Of a stretch of DNA of 21,385 nt, positions 15,022 to 21,385 are shown piece after piece. This stretch comes from Pseudomonadota bacterium. Its GTDB lineage: Bacteria > Pseudomonadota > Alphaproteobacteria > Reyranellales > Reyranellaceae. Position 1 is the first letter of the stretch; each line of letters starts with the position of its first letter. Position numbers and translations under genes: made by a program. Below the pieces are notes generated by a model. That model made no database searches. It was not told the origin of the DNA and worked only from the letters and a program-made list of their open reading frames with translations. The stretch is taken from positions 1-21,385 of the forward strand of contig JAEZHS010000386.1 in the NCBI GenBank assembly GCA_023436825.1. Direction: 5' to 3'.

Positions 15022-16215
15022 ATGACCGACCGGACCACCAACACGCCCCCGTCGAGCACTCCGCGGCCGCGCTCCGACCACTTCGTCAACAGGGAGCCGT
15101 GGGACCCGTACGTCTCCGAGCGCCTGACGGCGGAGCAGGAAAAGTACTACATGGCCGGCCAGTGGAAGCTGATGTGGTGGCGTTTCCGCCGCCATCGGCC
15201 GGCCGTGGTCTCGGCGGTCTTCCTGGCGCTGATGTACTTCTCGACCGTGATCAGCGAGTTCATCGCACCCTACGATCTGCACACGCGGCACTCGGCCTAC
15301 ATCTTCGCGCCGCCGCAACGCGTCCATTTCATCCATGAAGGCCAGTTCCTCGGGCCGTTCGTCTACGCGCTCAAGACCACGCGTGACATGGAGACCCTGC
15401 AGCGCGTCTACACCGCCGATACGACCAAGCCGCAGCAACTGCGCTTCTTCTGCCTGGGCGATAGCTATGAGTTCTGGGGTCTGATCGAGGGCAGCTTCCA
15501 CTTCGTGTGCCCGCCGGAGGGCGGGCAGTTCTTCTGGCTGGGCACCGATCGGCTGGGGCGCGACATGTTCAGCCGCATCGTCTACGCCGCGCGCATCTCG
15601 CTCACCATCGGCATCATCGGCATCGCGCTCTCCTTCGCGCTCGCCCTGATCCTGGGCGGACTGGCGGGCTACTACGGCGGCTGGGTCGACAATGTCGTCC
15701 AGCGCATCACCGAGATCATCAAGAGTTTCCCGCACCTGCCGCTATGGCTCGCGCTGTCGGCGGCGCTGCCTGTCACCTGGTCGCCGCTGCTGGTCTATTT
15801 CGGCATCACCATCATCCTGGCGCTGCTCGACTGGCCGGGCCTGGGGCGCGCCGTGCGCTCCAAGCTGCTGTCGCTGCGCGAGGAGGACTACGCTGCCGCC
15901 GCGCAGATGATGGGCGCCAAGCCGGGGCGCATCATCGGTCGTCATCTGCTGCCCGGCTTCATGAGCCATCTCATCGCCTCGGCGACGCTTTCCATTCCCT
16001 CGATGATCCTGGCGGAGACGGCCCTGAGCTTCCTGGGCCTCGGCCTGCGGCCGCCGATCACCTCCTGGGGAGTGCTCCTGAACGAGGCGACCGACATCAA
16101 TGTGGTGGCGGTGAACTGGTGGCTGATGTTGCCCGTGATCCCGGTGATCCTGGTCATCCTGGCCTACCAGTTCATGGGTGACGGCATGCGCGACGCGGCC
16201 GATCCCTACGGCTGA
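15022..16215 (+). CDS. Opp/Dpp-type ABC transporter permease, DppC-like, with long N-terminal part
   Basis: This 397-residue permease is longer than DppC (about 300). A soluble N-terminus of roughly 55 residues precedes the first helix (about 60-80). A periplasmic region of about 100 residues follows, before the conserved LGTDRLGRDMFSRI motif that opens the core domain. The EAA-type coupling loop EEDYAAAAQMMGAKPGRII and the late LSFLGLGLRPPITSWG motif are intact. The extended form with a FAPPQRVHF stretch in the loop is, from memory, seen in a subgroup of this family linked to diverse substrates including sugars. The ribosome-binding site is weak (AAGG). It is the last gene of the rightward operon. 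No substrate-binding protein is found up- or downstream in the window. Confidence 0.92.
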   Translation: MTDRTTNTPPSSTPRPRSDHFVNREPWDPYVSERLTAEQEKYYMAGQWKLMWWRFRRHRPAVVSAVFLALMYFSTVISEFIAPYDLHTRHSAYIFAPPQRVHFIHEGQFLGPFVYALKTTRDMETLQRVYTADTTKPQQLRFFCLGDSYEFWGLIEGSFHFVCPPEGGQFFWLGTDRLGRDMFSRIVYAARISLTIGIIGIALSFALALILGGLAGYYGGWVDNVVQRITEIIKSFPHLPLWLALSAALPVTWSPLLVYFGITIILALLDWPGLGRAVRSKLLSLREEDYAAAAQMMGAKPGRIIGRHLLPGFMSHLIASATLSIPSMILAETALSFLGLGLRPPITSWGVLLNEATDINVVAVNWWLMLPVIPVILVILAYQFMGDGMRDAADPYG

Positions 16216-16219
16216 CACG

Positions 16220-16263
16220 TGTCCGGCGTCGGTCGGACAACATGTTGATTCGACGCCTAATTT
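16220..16263 (+). terminator. Possible weak terminator after the permease operon
   Basis: GGCGTCG (16225-16231) can pair with CGACGCC (16251-16257), followed by TAATTTT. An alternative, shorter hairpin TGTCCG/CGGACA (16220-16225 and 16234-16239) excludes it. The stem is short, the loop is 19 bases and the thymine tract is interrupted, so this is only a possible transcription end for the operon that stops at 16215. Confidence 0.3.
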
Positions 16264-16285
16264 TCCTAATTCGCACCATCATTGT

Positions 16286-16305
16286 GTGTGATTGAAAAAT
16301 CACAC
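16286..16305. promoter_or_regulatory. 8-bp palindrome with 4-base centre, possible operator
   Basis: GTGTGATT and AATCACAC are perfect reverse complements around GAAA. As DNA this looks like a dimer-binding operator; as RNA it would be an 8-bp hairpin capped by a GNRA tetraloop. The half-site spacing fits neither CRP (TGTGA-N6-TCACA) nor FNR (TTGAT-N4-ATCAA). It lies 20-30 bases before the structured segment at 16328 and may control its transcription. Confidence 0.5.
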
Positions 16306-16327
16306 TTTGGCCCCATTTGGGTCTAGC

Positions 16328-16461
16328 GACGGCCATCGGGGGTTTCCATCTTCGCTTTGTATCTCCCCCGAACGTGGTCCCCCCAAAGCCACGTTCTAGC
16401 CTCTTCGGAGGCGCTTAGGCCGTCTTCTCACTCTCCCCCGAGAAGACGGCCTTTTTCTTTT
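16328..16461 (+). ncRNA. Structured RNA: candidate attenuator leader of ccmA or C-rich-loop small RNA
   Basis: Four stems can be drawn by eye. P1 pairs 16328-16334 (GACGGCC) with 16418-16424 (GGCCGTC). P2 pairs 16336-16342 with 16365-16371. P3 is an 8-bp stem, 16370-16377 with 16389-16396, whose loop contains CCCCCC. P4 is 5 bp, 16399-16403 with 16408-16412, with a UUCG tetraloop. P2 and P3 share two bases. The 3' strand of P1 is also the left arm of the terminator at 16418-16451, so P1 and the terminator exclude each other, as in a terminating riboswitch. TCTCCCCCGA occurs twice (16362-16371 and 16432-16441), both in positions that can be single-stranded, which would also suit an sRNA that targets G-rich ribosome-binding sites. 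No clear promoter or known family was recognised. Confidence 0.5.
16418..16461 (+). terminator. Strong intrinsic terminator upstream of ccmA
   Basis: A perfect 12-bp stem (16418-16429 with 16440-16451, GC-rich at its base) with a 10-base loop is followed by TTTTTCTTTT (16452-16461). This is a textbook rho-independent terminator on the plus strand. It lies only about 20 bases before the first possible ccmA start, which leaves no room for a complete promoter after it. Confidence 0.9.
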
Positions 16462-16480
16462 CCGTCGCGCTCATCACGAC

Positions 16481-17140
16481 ATGCTACGACGGCGCCACAT
16501 GGCGCCCACTCTCCTGAACGTGGCGGATCTCGCCTGCCGTCGCGGCGGCAGGTCGGTTTTCGACGGTCTCTCCTTCACGCTGGGCGCCGGCGAGCTTTTG
16601 GCGCTGACCGGTCGCAACGGCAGCGGCAAGACCACGCTCCTGCGCGCTCTCGCCCTGCTGGTGCGGCCCGAGGCCGGCACGATTCTGTGGCAGGGCATCA
16701 ACGTGCAGGACGATCCCGAGACCTGGCGCGGCCGGCTGGCGTGGCTCGGCCATCTCGACGGTCTCAAGGGCGACCTCACCGTTGGCGAGAATCTTTTGGG
16801 CGCCGAGCGACTGCGTGGTCGGCCGGCGGCCGACGATCGTCTGGACCTCGCCCTGGTCGCCTTCGATCTCAATGTGCTCGCGCATCGATCCGTGCGCACC
16901 CTGTCCGCCGGGCAGCGCCGCCGCACTGCGCTCGCGCGCGTGATGCTGACCCAGGCACCGCTGTGGCTGCTCGACGAGCCGCTGAACGCGCTGGATGCCC
17001 CGGCGCAGCAGGCCTTTCGCACCGTCCTGCAACGGCACCTCGGCCAGGGTGGCCTCGCCATCGCCGCCACTCATGCCGACCTCGGCATTCCCGGTGCACG
17101 CACCTTGGAGCTGGCTGCGCCTCGGAAGGCTCTCGCATGA
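16481..17140 (+). CDS. ccmA: Haem exporter ATPase CcmA
   Basis: This is a 219-residue ABC ATPase with Walker A GRNGSGKT (44-51), signature LSAGQRRR (141-148) and Walker B LWLLDE (161-166). The size (about 200-220) and the short, single-domain form are those of CcmA. CcmA with CcmB and CcmC forms the complex that releases haem-loaded CcmE in cytochrome c maturation. Two ATGs are possible, 16481 and 16499 (MAPTLL...). Neither has a recognisable Shine-Dalgarno site, and the shorter form matches the usual N-terminus about as well. The gene starts just after a strong terminator, so expression may depend on readthrough or on a promoter buried in the leader. Its TGA overlaps the ccmB start by four bases. 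Confidence 0.92.
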   Translation: MLRRRHMAPTLLNVADLACRRGGRSVFDGLSFTLGAGELLALTGRNGSGKTTLLRALALLVRPEAGTILWQGINVQDDPETWRGRLAWLGHLDGLKGDLTVGENLLGAERLRGRPAADDRLDLALVAFDLNVLAHRSVRTLSAGQRRRTALARVMLTQAPLWLLDEPLNALDAPAQQAFRTVLQRHLGQGGLAIAATHADLGIPGARTLELAAPRKALA

Positions 17141-17802
17141 CCGGCTTCATCGCCTTGCTGTCGCGCGACCTGCGGCTGGTGTGGCGGCGCCCGGGCGACG
17201 TCGCCGTCGTGCTCGCTTTCTTTATCGTGGCGACGGTGCTCTTCCCGCTGGGCATCGGCCCGCAGGCCAACATCCTGGCGCGTATCGCCGCGGGCGTGTT
17301 GTGGTGCACGGCGCTGTTCGCCTCGATGCTGTCGCTCGACCGGCTGTTCGCCGCCGACTACGACGACGGCTCTCTCGATCTTCTGTTGCTGGCGCCCTGG
17401 CCGCTCGAGCTCGCGGCGCTGGCCAAGTGTGCGGCTCACTGGATTGTGACCGGCCTGCCCTTGGCCGTCCTGGCGCCCGTTCTTGGCGTAGCATTCGGCC
17501 TGCCGGAGGGCGCATTGGCCGCACTTGCCGCGACCCTGCTGGTCGGCACACCCACCTTGTCCCTGATCGGTGGCCTGGCCGCCGCCCTGACGCTGGGGGC
17601 CCGTCGGGGCGGTGCCTTGCTGGCCTTGCTGGCCCTGCCGCTCTGCGCGCCGACGTTGATCTTCGGCGCCGCCGCCATCGAAACCCTGATGACCGGGGAG
17701 GATCTTCTGGCCCATATCGCCATTCTGGCTGCCTTGGCGCTGGTGGCGCTGGCCACCACCCCCTGGGCCATGGCCGCCGCCTTGCGGCAGGCTGGCGAAT
17801 AG
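17137..17802 (+). CDS. ccmB: Haem exporter membrane protein CcmB
   Basis: This 221-residue inner-membrane protein has six hydrophobic stretches. It opens with the CcmB-type N-terminus in which a cytoplasmic RDLRLVWRRPGD segment precedes helix 1. LSLDRLF-x5-DDGSLDLLLLAP in the cytoplasmic loop after helix 2 is the conserved CcmB signature. It forms the membrane partner of CcmA. The ATG at 17137 overlaps the ccmA stop (ATGA). The open frame extends far upstream inside ccmA, but coupling and the conserved start fix this position. The gene is followed by a 34-base gap before ccmC. Confidence 0.93.
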   Translation: MTGFIALLSRDLRLVWRRPGDVAVVLAFFIVATVLFPLGIGPQANILARIAAGVLWCTALFASMLSLDRLFAADYDDGSLDLLLLAPWPLELAALAKCAAHWIVTGLPLAVLAPVLGVAFGLPEGALAALAATLLVGTPTLSLIGGLAAALTLGARRGGALLALLALPLCAPTLIFGAAAIETLMTGEDLLAHIAILAALALVALATTPWAMAAALRQAGE

Positions 17803-17836
17803 ACAAGAACGGTCCAGGGACCGACACAGGGCAGAA

Positions 17837-18556
17837 ATGGCCGACCTGCATTTCCTCGCCAACCCCGCGCGTTTCCGCCGCTTCAGCCAGCGCGTGCTCC
17901 CGGGACTCACGCTCGCCACAGTGCTGGGCTTCGCGGTCGGCCTGTATCTTGCGCTGCTGCAGTCGCCGCCCGACTACCAGCAGGGGGAGACGGTGCGCAT
18001 CATGTTCGTGCACGTGCCGTCCGCCTGGCTGTCGATGGGGGGCTATGCCCTGCTCGCGGGGCTCGGCGCCTCGCTCCTGGTCTGGCGCCATCCGCTCGCC
18101 GCCCTGATGGCGCGCGCCGCCGCGCCAGTCGGTGCCTGCTTCGCGCTGGTGTGCCTGCTGACCGGTTCGCTGTGGGGCCGGCCGATGTGGGGCGCCTACT
18201 GGGTGTGGGACGCGCGGCTCACCTCGATGCTGCTGCTGTTCTTCCTCTATCTCGGCCACATCGCCTTGAGCCGCGCCTACGACGACGCCGACCGCGGCGA
18301 TCGCGCCGCCGCCATCCTGGCGCTTGTCGGCGTCATCAACCTGCCGATCATCAAGTTCTCGGTCGACTGGTGGAACACGCTTCACCAGCCCGCGTCGATC
18401 ACGCGGCTCGACGCGCCGGCCATTCATCCGACGATCCTGATACCGCTGCTCTGGATGGCGGGTTCGTTCCTGCTGCTGTTCATCGTGCTGGTGCTGGTGC
18501 GGACCGAGACCGAGATCGATCGGCGGCGCCTCGAGATTGCGGATCAGAACGCATGA
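17837..18556 (+). CDS. ccmC: Haem-handling membrane protein CcmC
   Basis: This 239-residue membrane protein has six predicted helices and the tryptophan-rich WWD motif, seen as [18 protein letters not shown] near residues 113-130. That motif holds haem at the periplasmic face. Two periplasmic histidines flank it, in [10 protein letters not shown] (near 59) and WNTLHQPAS (near 184), as expected for axial haem ligands. CcmC delivers haem to the His of CcmE. The ribosome-binding site is weak (CAGGGCAG). The stop overlaps the ccmD start by four bases. Length and order match System I operons. Confidence 0.96.
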   Translation: MADLHFLANPARFRRFSQRVLPGLTLATVLGFAVGLYLALLQSPPDYQQGETVRIMFVHVPSAWLSMGGYALLAGLGASLLVWRHPLAALMARAAAPVGACFALVCLLTGSLWGRPMWGAYWVWDARLTSMLLLFFLYLGHIALSRAYDDADRGDRAAAILALVGVINLPIIKFSVDWWNTLHQPASITRLDAPAIHPTILIPLLWMAGSFLLLFIVLVLVRTETEIDRRRLEIADQNA

Positions 18557-18693
18557 GCAGCTACGGCGTCTTCATCCTGTCGGCTTACCTCGTGGTGCTT
18601 GTCGTGCTGGGCGGTCTCACCATTGCCTCACTGAGCGCGCGCGCCAAGGTGCGCCGCGAGCTGGCCGCGCGCGGCCTGGATCGCAGGCGATGA
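18553..18693 (+). CDS. ccmD: Small haem exporter subunit CcmD
   Basis: This tiny 46-residue protein consists of a short periplasmic start (MSSYGVFIL), one membrane helix (about 6-28) and a basic cytoplasmic tail ([19 protein letters not shown]). The form and place between ccmC and ccmE are those of CcmD, which stabilises CcmE in the CcmABCDE complex and helps release holo-CcmE. It overlaps ccmC and ccmE by four bases on each side (ATGA at 18553 and 18690). Identity rests on topology and position because the family has little sequence conservation. Confidence 0.9.
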   Translation: MSSYGVFILSAYLVVLVVLGGLTIASLSARAKVRRELAARGLDRRR

Positions 18694-19124
18694 CTCCCAA
18701 GCGCAGGCGGCTGTGGATGCTGGTGGCCTCGCTCGCCGTGCTGGGCGGTGCGGCGGCGCTGGTGCTGACCGCGTTGAACGACAGTCTCGTCTTCTTCTAT
18801 TCGCCGAGTCAGGTCGCCGAGAAGAGCATTCCCGCCGAGCGACGCTTCCGGCTGGGCGGCCTGGTCGAGATGGGCAGCGTGAAGAAGAACGGGCAGGAAA
18901 TCCGCTTCACGGTCACCGATACGCACAAGACGATTGCCGTCGTCTATAGCGGGCTCCTGCCCGATCTCTTCCGCGAGGGCCAGGGCGTGATTGCCGAAGG
19001 TTCGCTCGGGCCCGACGGCGTCTTTGTCGCCCGCGAGGTTCTGGCCAAGCACGACGAGAACTACATGCCACCCGAGGTCGCCAAGGCGATCAAGGAGGCG
19101 GGGCAGTGGAAGGAGAAGAAGTGA
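18690..19124 (+). CDS. ccmE: Periplasmic haem chaperone CcmE
   Basis: This 144-residue protein has a basic N-terminus (TPKRRRLW), one anchoring helix (about 8-29) and a periplasmic beta-barrel. The FFYSPSQV segment near 35-42 is typical of the family. [13 protein letters not shown] (118-130) contains His121, which binds haem covalently, and Tyr125. A flexible Lys-rich tail ends the protein. CcmE takes haem from CcmC and passes it to CcmF. The ATG overlaps the ccmD stop. After its TGA at 19122-19124 the tight operon spacing is broken by a 187-base repeat region before ccmF. Confidence 0.96.
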   Translation: MTPKRRRLWMLVASLAVLGGAAALVLTALNDSLVFFYSPSQVAEKSIPAERRFRLGGLVEMGSVKKNGQEIRFTVTDTHKTIAVVYSGLLPDLFREGQGVIAEGSLGPDGVFVAREVLAKHDENYMPPEVAKAIKEAGQWKEKK

Positions 19125-19311
19125 ATCGCGGCACGGGAGCACGGGCCTCCGGCCCCCTCATGATCATGTTCCTCTCCCCCGTGGGGGAGAGGTTAGGTGA
19201 GGGGGTTCAACGCGCAGGCCGTCTCCCGCATCACACCCAGCCTCTCCCCCAAGGGGCAGAGGAACATGAACATGATCATGAGCGGGCCTGGAGGCCCGCG
19301 GTCCGGAAGAC
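19125..19311. repeat. Composite palindromic repeat region between ccmE and ccmF (copy B)
   Basis: Several nested repeats fill this gap. The outer arms are a perfect 14-bp inverted repeat (19157-19170 with 19269-19282, ending in CATGATCATGAG). Inside are two REP-like hairpins: CCTCTCCCCC with GGGGGAGAGG at 19171-19192, followed by TTAGGTGAGGGGG, and a second, imperfect one at 19241-19262. The right end (19277-19315) is a member of the family at 1887-1965 and 21292-21380. Its hairpin 19282-19288/19293-19299 has different bases from copies A and C, but pairing is kept, and it ends in GGTCCGGAAGAC before the ccmF ATG. The CTCTCCCCC palindrome with GGTGAGGGGG resembles a repeat common in GC-rich proteobacteria (from memory). 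Confidence 0.8.
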
Positions 19312-21285
19312 ATGATTCCCGAGCTCGGCCACTTCGCCTTGATCCTTGCGCTCGCCGTCGCGCTGGTGCAGGGCACGTTGCCGCTCGTCGGCGCGGCGCG
19401 CGGCGATGCGCGACTGATGGCGCTGGGCAGCGCGGCGGCGCTCACCCAGGCGCTGCTGGTCGTCATCGCTTTCGCCGCTCTCACCCAGGCCTACGTGACG
19501 TCCGATTTCTCCGTCGCCAACGTCGTCGCCAACTCGCACTCGGCCAAGCCGCTGGTCTACAAGATCTCCGGCGTGTGGGGGAACCACGAGGGCAGCATGC
19601 TGCTCTGGGCGCTGATCCTCTCGGTGTTCGGCGCCGCAGTGGCGCTGTTCGGTGTCAACCTGCCCGACACGCTGCGCGCGCGCGTGCTGGCCATCCAGGC
19701 GCTGATCGGCGTGGGCTTCCTCGCCTTCCTGCTGTTCACCTCCAATCCCTTCGAGCGTCTGTCGCCCGCACCGGCCGACGGCAACGGCCTCAATCCTCTG
19801 CTGCAGGATCCGGGGTTGGCCTTCCATCCGCCGCTGCTCTATCTCGGCTATGTCGGCTTCTCGGTGACCTACGCCTTTGCCATCGCCGCCCTGCTCGAAG
19901 GCCGCGTCGATCCGGCGTGGGCGCGCTGGGTGCGGCCGTGGACGCTGGCGGCCTGGTGCTTCCTCACGCTCGGCATCGCGCTCGGCTCATGGTGGGCCTA
20001 CTACATCCTCGGCTGGGGCGGTTTCTGGTTCTGGGATCCCGTCGAGAACGCCTCGCTGATGCCGTGGCTCGCCGGCACGGCGCTGCTGCACTCCGCCATC
20101 GTCGTCGAGAAGCGCGACGCGCTGAAAAGTTGGACCGTCCTTCTTGCCATCCTCGCCTTCTCGCTGTCGCTGCTCGGCACCTTCCTGGTGCGCTCGGGCG
20201 TGCTCACCTCGGTGCACGCCTTCGCCCAGGATCCCGCGCGCGGCCTCTACATCCTGGCCTTCCTGCTGACGGTCACCGGCGGCGGCCTGGCGCTCTACGC
20301 CTGGCGGGCGCCGAAGCTGACGCCAGGCGGGCTCTTTCAGCCGATCAGTCGCGAAGGCGCACTGATCCTGAACAACCTCCTGCTCTGCACCCTCGCCGCC
20401 ACGGTGCTCCTGGGCACGCTGTATCCGCTGTTCCTCGATCTTCTGACGGGCAACAAGGTCTCGGTCGGTCCGCCCTTCTTCAATGCCACCTTCGTGCCGA
20501 TCTGCGCGCCCTTGTTCGCCGCGCTCTGCGTCGGTCCGTTCCTGGGCTGGAAGCGCGCCGAGTTGTGGCCTGCCCTGCAGCAGCTGCGCATCGCCTTCCT
20601 CGTCTCGATGGTCGCGGCCATCGTCGCCGCCGTCGCCATCGACGGCCGTTCGGCCCTGGCTGCCGTCGCCTTCGGCTTCGGCGTCTGGCTGATCCTGGGC
20701 AGCCTGGTCGAGTTCGCAGGCCGCCTGCGGCTTGGCCGCGCCCCCTGGGCCGAGAGCCTGCGCCGCCTGAAAGCCACGCCGCGCGCCGCCCTCGGCATGA
20801 CCATCTCGCATGCCGCGCTGGGCGTCGTCGTGCTGGGTGCGGTGGCGACCGGCGCCTGGCATCTCGAGGTGCTCCAGACCCTGAAGCCCGGCGAGAAGGC
20901 ACGCATCGGCGGCTATGACATCACGCTGGTGCGCGTCGACAACGTCCAGGGCCCCAACTATATCGCCGAGCGCGCCACGCTCGCCGTCACCGTCGGCGGC
21001 CGGCCTTTCACGGTGCTTGAGCCCGAGCGCCGGCTGTTCACGGTGCAGCGTCGCCAGGTCGCCGAGACCTCCATCCATTCCAACGGCCTGCGCGATCTCT
21101 ATGCCGCCCTGGGCGAGGGCGAGCCCAACACCGGCTGGGTGGTCCGGCTCTACCTCAATCCCTTGGCGCCGTGGATCTGGCTGGGCGCCGCGCTCTGCGC
21201 CTTCGGTGGTTTCGTCTCGCTTTCCGATCGTCGCCTGCGTGTCGGCGCTCCCTCACGTCGGCCGGCGGTGCAGGCCGCAGAATGA
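19312..21285 (+). CDS. ccmF: Cytochrome c-haem lyase subunit CcmF
   Basis: This 657-residue polytopic protein is of normal CcmF length, with about 14-15 hydrophobic segments. The WWD domain reads GWGGFWFWDPVEN (234-246). Nearby histidines that ligate haem lie in GLAFHPPLLYLGY (His172), in LLHSAIVV (about 260) and in VLTSVHAFA (about 302). A periplasmic C-terminal domain (about 515-625) precedes the last helix. CcmF with CcmH and CcmI ligates haem from CcmE to the CXXCH motif of apocytochrome c. The ATG at 19312 is preceded by GGAAGAC that belongs to the repeat family, so the ribosome-binding site is repeat-derived. Its stop is followed by another copy of the repeat. Confidence 0.97.
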   Translation: MIPELGHFALILALAVALVQGTLPLVGAARGDARLMALGSAAALTQALLVVIAFAALTQAYVTSDFSVANVVANSHSAKPLVYKISGVWGNHEGSMLLWALILSVFGAAVALFGVNLPDTLRARVLAIQALIGVGFLAFLLFTSNPFERLSPAPADGNGLNPLLQDPGLAFHPPLLYLGYVGFSVTYAFAIAALLEGRVDPAWARWVRPWTLAAWCFLTLGIALGSWWAYYILGWGGFWFWDPVENASLMPWLAGTALLHSAIVVEKRDALKSWTVLLAILAFSLSLLGTFLVRSGVLTSVHAFAQDPARGLYILAFLLTVTGGGLALYAWRAPKLTPGGLFQPISREGALILNNLLLCTLAATVLLGTLYPLFLDLLTGNKVSVGPPFFNATFVPICAPLFAALCVGPFLGWKRAELWPALQQLRIAFLVSMVAAIVAAVAIDGRSALAAVAFGFGVWLILGSLVEFAGRLRLGRAPWAESLRRLKATPRAALGMTISHAALGVVVLGAVATGAWHLEVLQTLKPGEKARIGGYDITLVRVDNVQGPNYIAERATLAVTVGGRPFTVLEPERRLFTVQRRQVAETSIHSNGLRDLYAALGEGEPNTGWVVRLYLNPLAPWIWLGAALCAFGGFVSLSDRRLRVGAPSRRPAVQAAE

Positions 21286-21291
21286 TCAGAC

Positions 21292-21380
21292 TCTTCCGGA
21301 CCGCGCGCTGGGTCGCGTCTGACGCGACCTTCCTGCGCGCTCAAGCTCATGAGCGCGCAGGATGCGCGCGGTCCGGAAGA
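21292..21380. repeat. Palindromic repeat element, copy C
   Basis: A perfect 17-bp inverted repeat (21292-21308 with 21364-21380, TCTTCCGGACCGCGCGC and its complement) encloses two further hairpins: GGTCGCGTC with GACGCGACC at 21310-21328, and a 13-bp stem of TCCTGCGCGCTCA type at about 21330-21362. A 7-bp alternative hairpin (21353-21359 with 21363-21369, loop GGA) precedes GGTCCGGAAGA. Bases 21347-21380 are identical to 1927-1960 of copy A. It lies seven bases after the ccmF stop. Confidence 0.85.
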
Positions 21381-21381
21381 C

Positions 21382-21385
21382 ATGA
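21382..21385 (+). other. Probable start codon of the next ccm gene, cut by the window end
   Basis: The last four bases are ATGA, placed one base after the repeat-derived GGAAGA exactly as in ccmF (19312). In System I operons the gene after ccmF is often the thioredoxin-like ccmG (dsbE) or ccmH, so a start of such a gene is expected here. Nothing of the protein is visible. Confidence 0.35.

Noticed and set aside
16286..16305. CRP or FNR binding site.
   Set aside because: The palindrome centre is two bases too long for CRP (N8 instead of N6 between TGTGA and TCACA) and for FNR (N6 instead of N4 between the GAT and ATC half-sites).
19125..19311. CRISPR array or insertion sequence in the ccmE-ccmF gap.
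   Set aside because: There are only nested palindromes, no regularly spaced repeats with spacers and no transposase.

Overview
The window looks like the chromosome of a GC-rich alphaproteobacterium. The supports are the very GC-rich coding sequence, the System I cytochrome c maturation genes, and the repeated 4-base ATGA stop/start junctions. A Rhodospirillales- or Reyranella-like host is only a guess. All calls come from reading the sequence; no database search was run.

Region 1 (1-1400) carries exodeoxyribonuclease III (xthA) and a small GlsB/YeaQ-type membrane protein. After them comes a roughly 300-base gap with an AT-rich island, two inverted repeats and a near-consensus promoter that faces no evident gene.

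Region 2 (1401-5171, minus strand) is an apparent operon. It encodes a very unusual 906-residue ABC half-transporter, a stand-alone cyclic-nucleotide-binding protein and a small SAM methyltransferase. The methyltransferase start codon lies inside a palindromic repeat.

Region 3 (5351-16215, plus strand) is divergent from region 2 and reads as one tightly coupled ten-gene operon. It holds two COG4671-type glycosyltransferases, two GT4 glycosyltransferases, a histidine phosphatase, a WRDDD-type polysaccharide deacetylase and a two-helix membrane protein with a TTG start. These run without a break into a peptide/oligosaccharide-type ABC transporter (fused double ATPase plus two permeases, no binding protein seen). 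Regions 2 and 3 together look like an undescribed glycan or glycolipid synthesis and transport locus.

Region 4 (16216-16480) is an intergenic stretch rich in RNA hairpins. It ends in a strong intrinsic terminator about 20 bases before ccmA. An upstream copy of the terminator's right arm could form a competing stem, so this may be a riboswitch-like attenuator or a C-rich-loop small RNA.

Region 5 (16481-21385) is the haem delivery and cytochrome c maturation operon ccmA-ccmB-ccmC-ccmD-ccmE-ccmF. CcmAB and CcmC load haem onto CcmE, and CcmF transfers it to apocytochrome. Palindromic repeats of the same family as the one in region 2 sit before ccmF and after it. In each case they place the same GGAAGA-type ribosome-binding context directly against an ATG, including the start of a gene that runs off the window.
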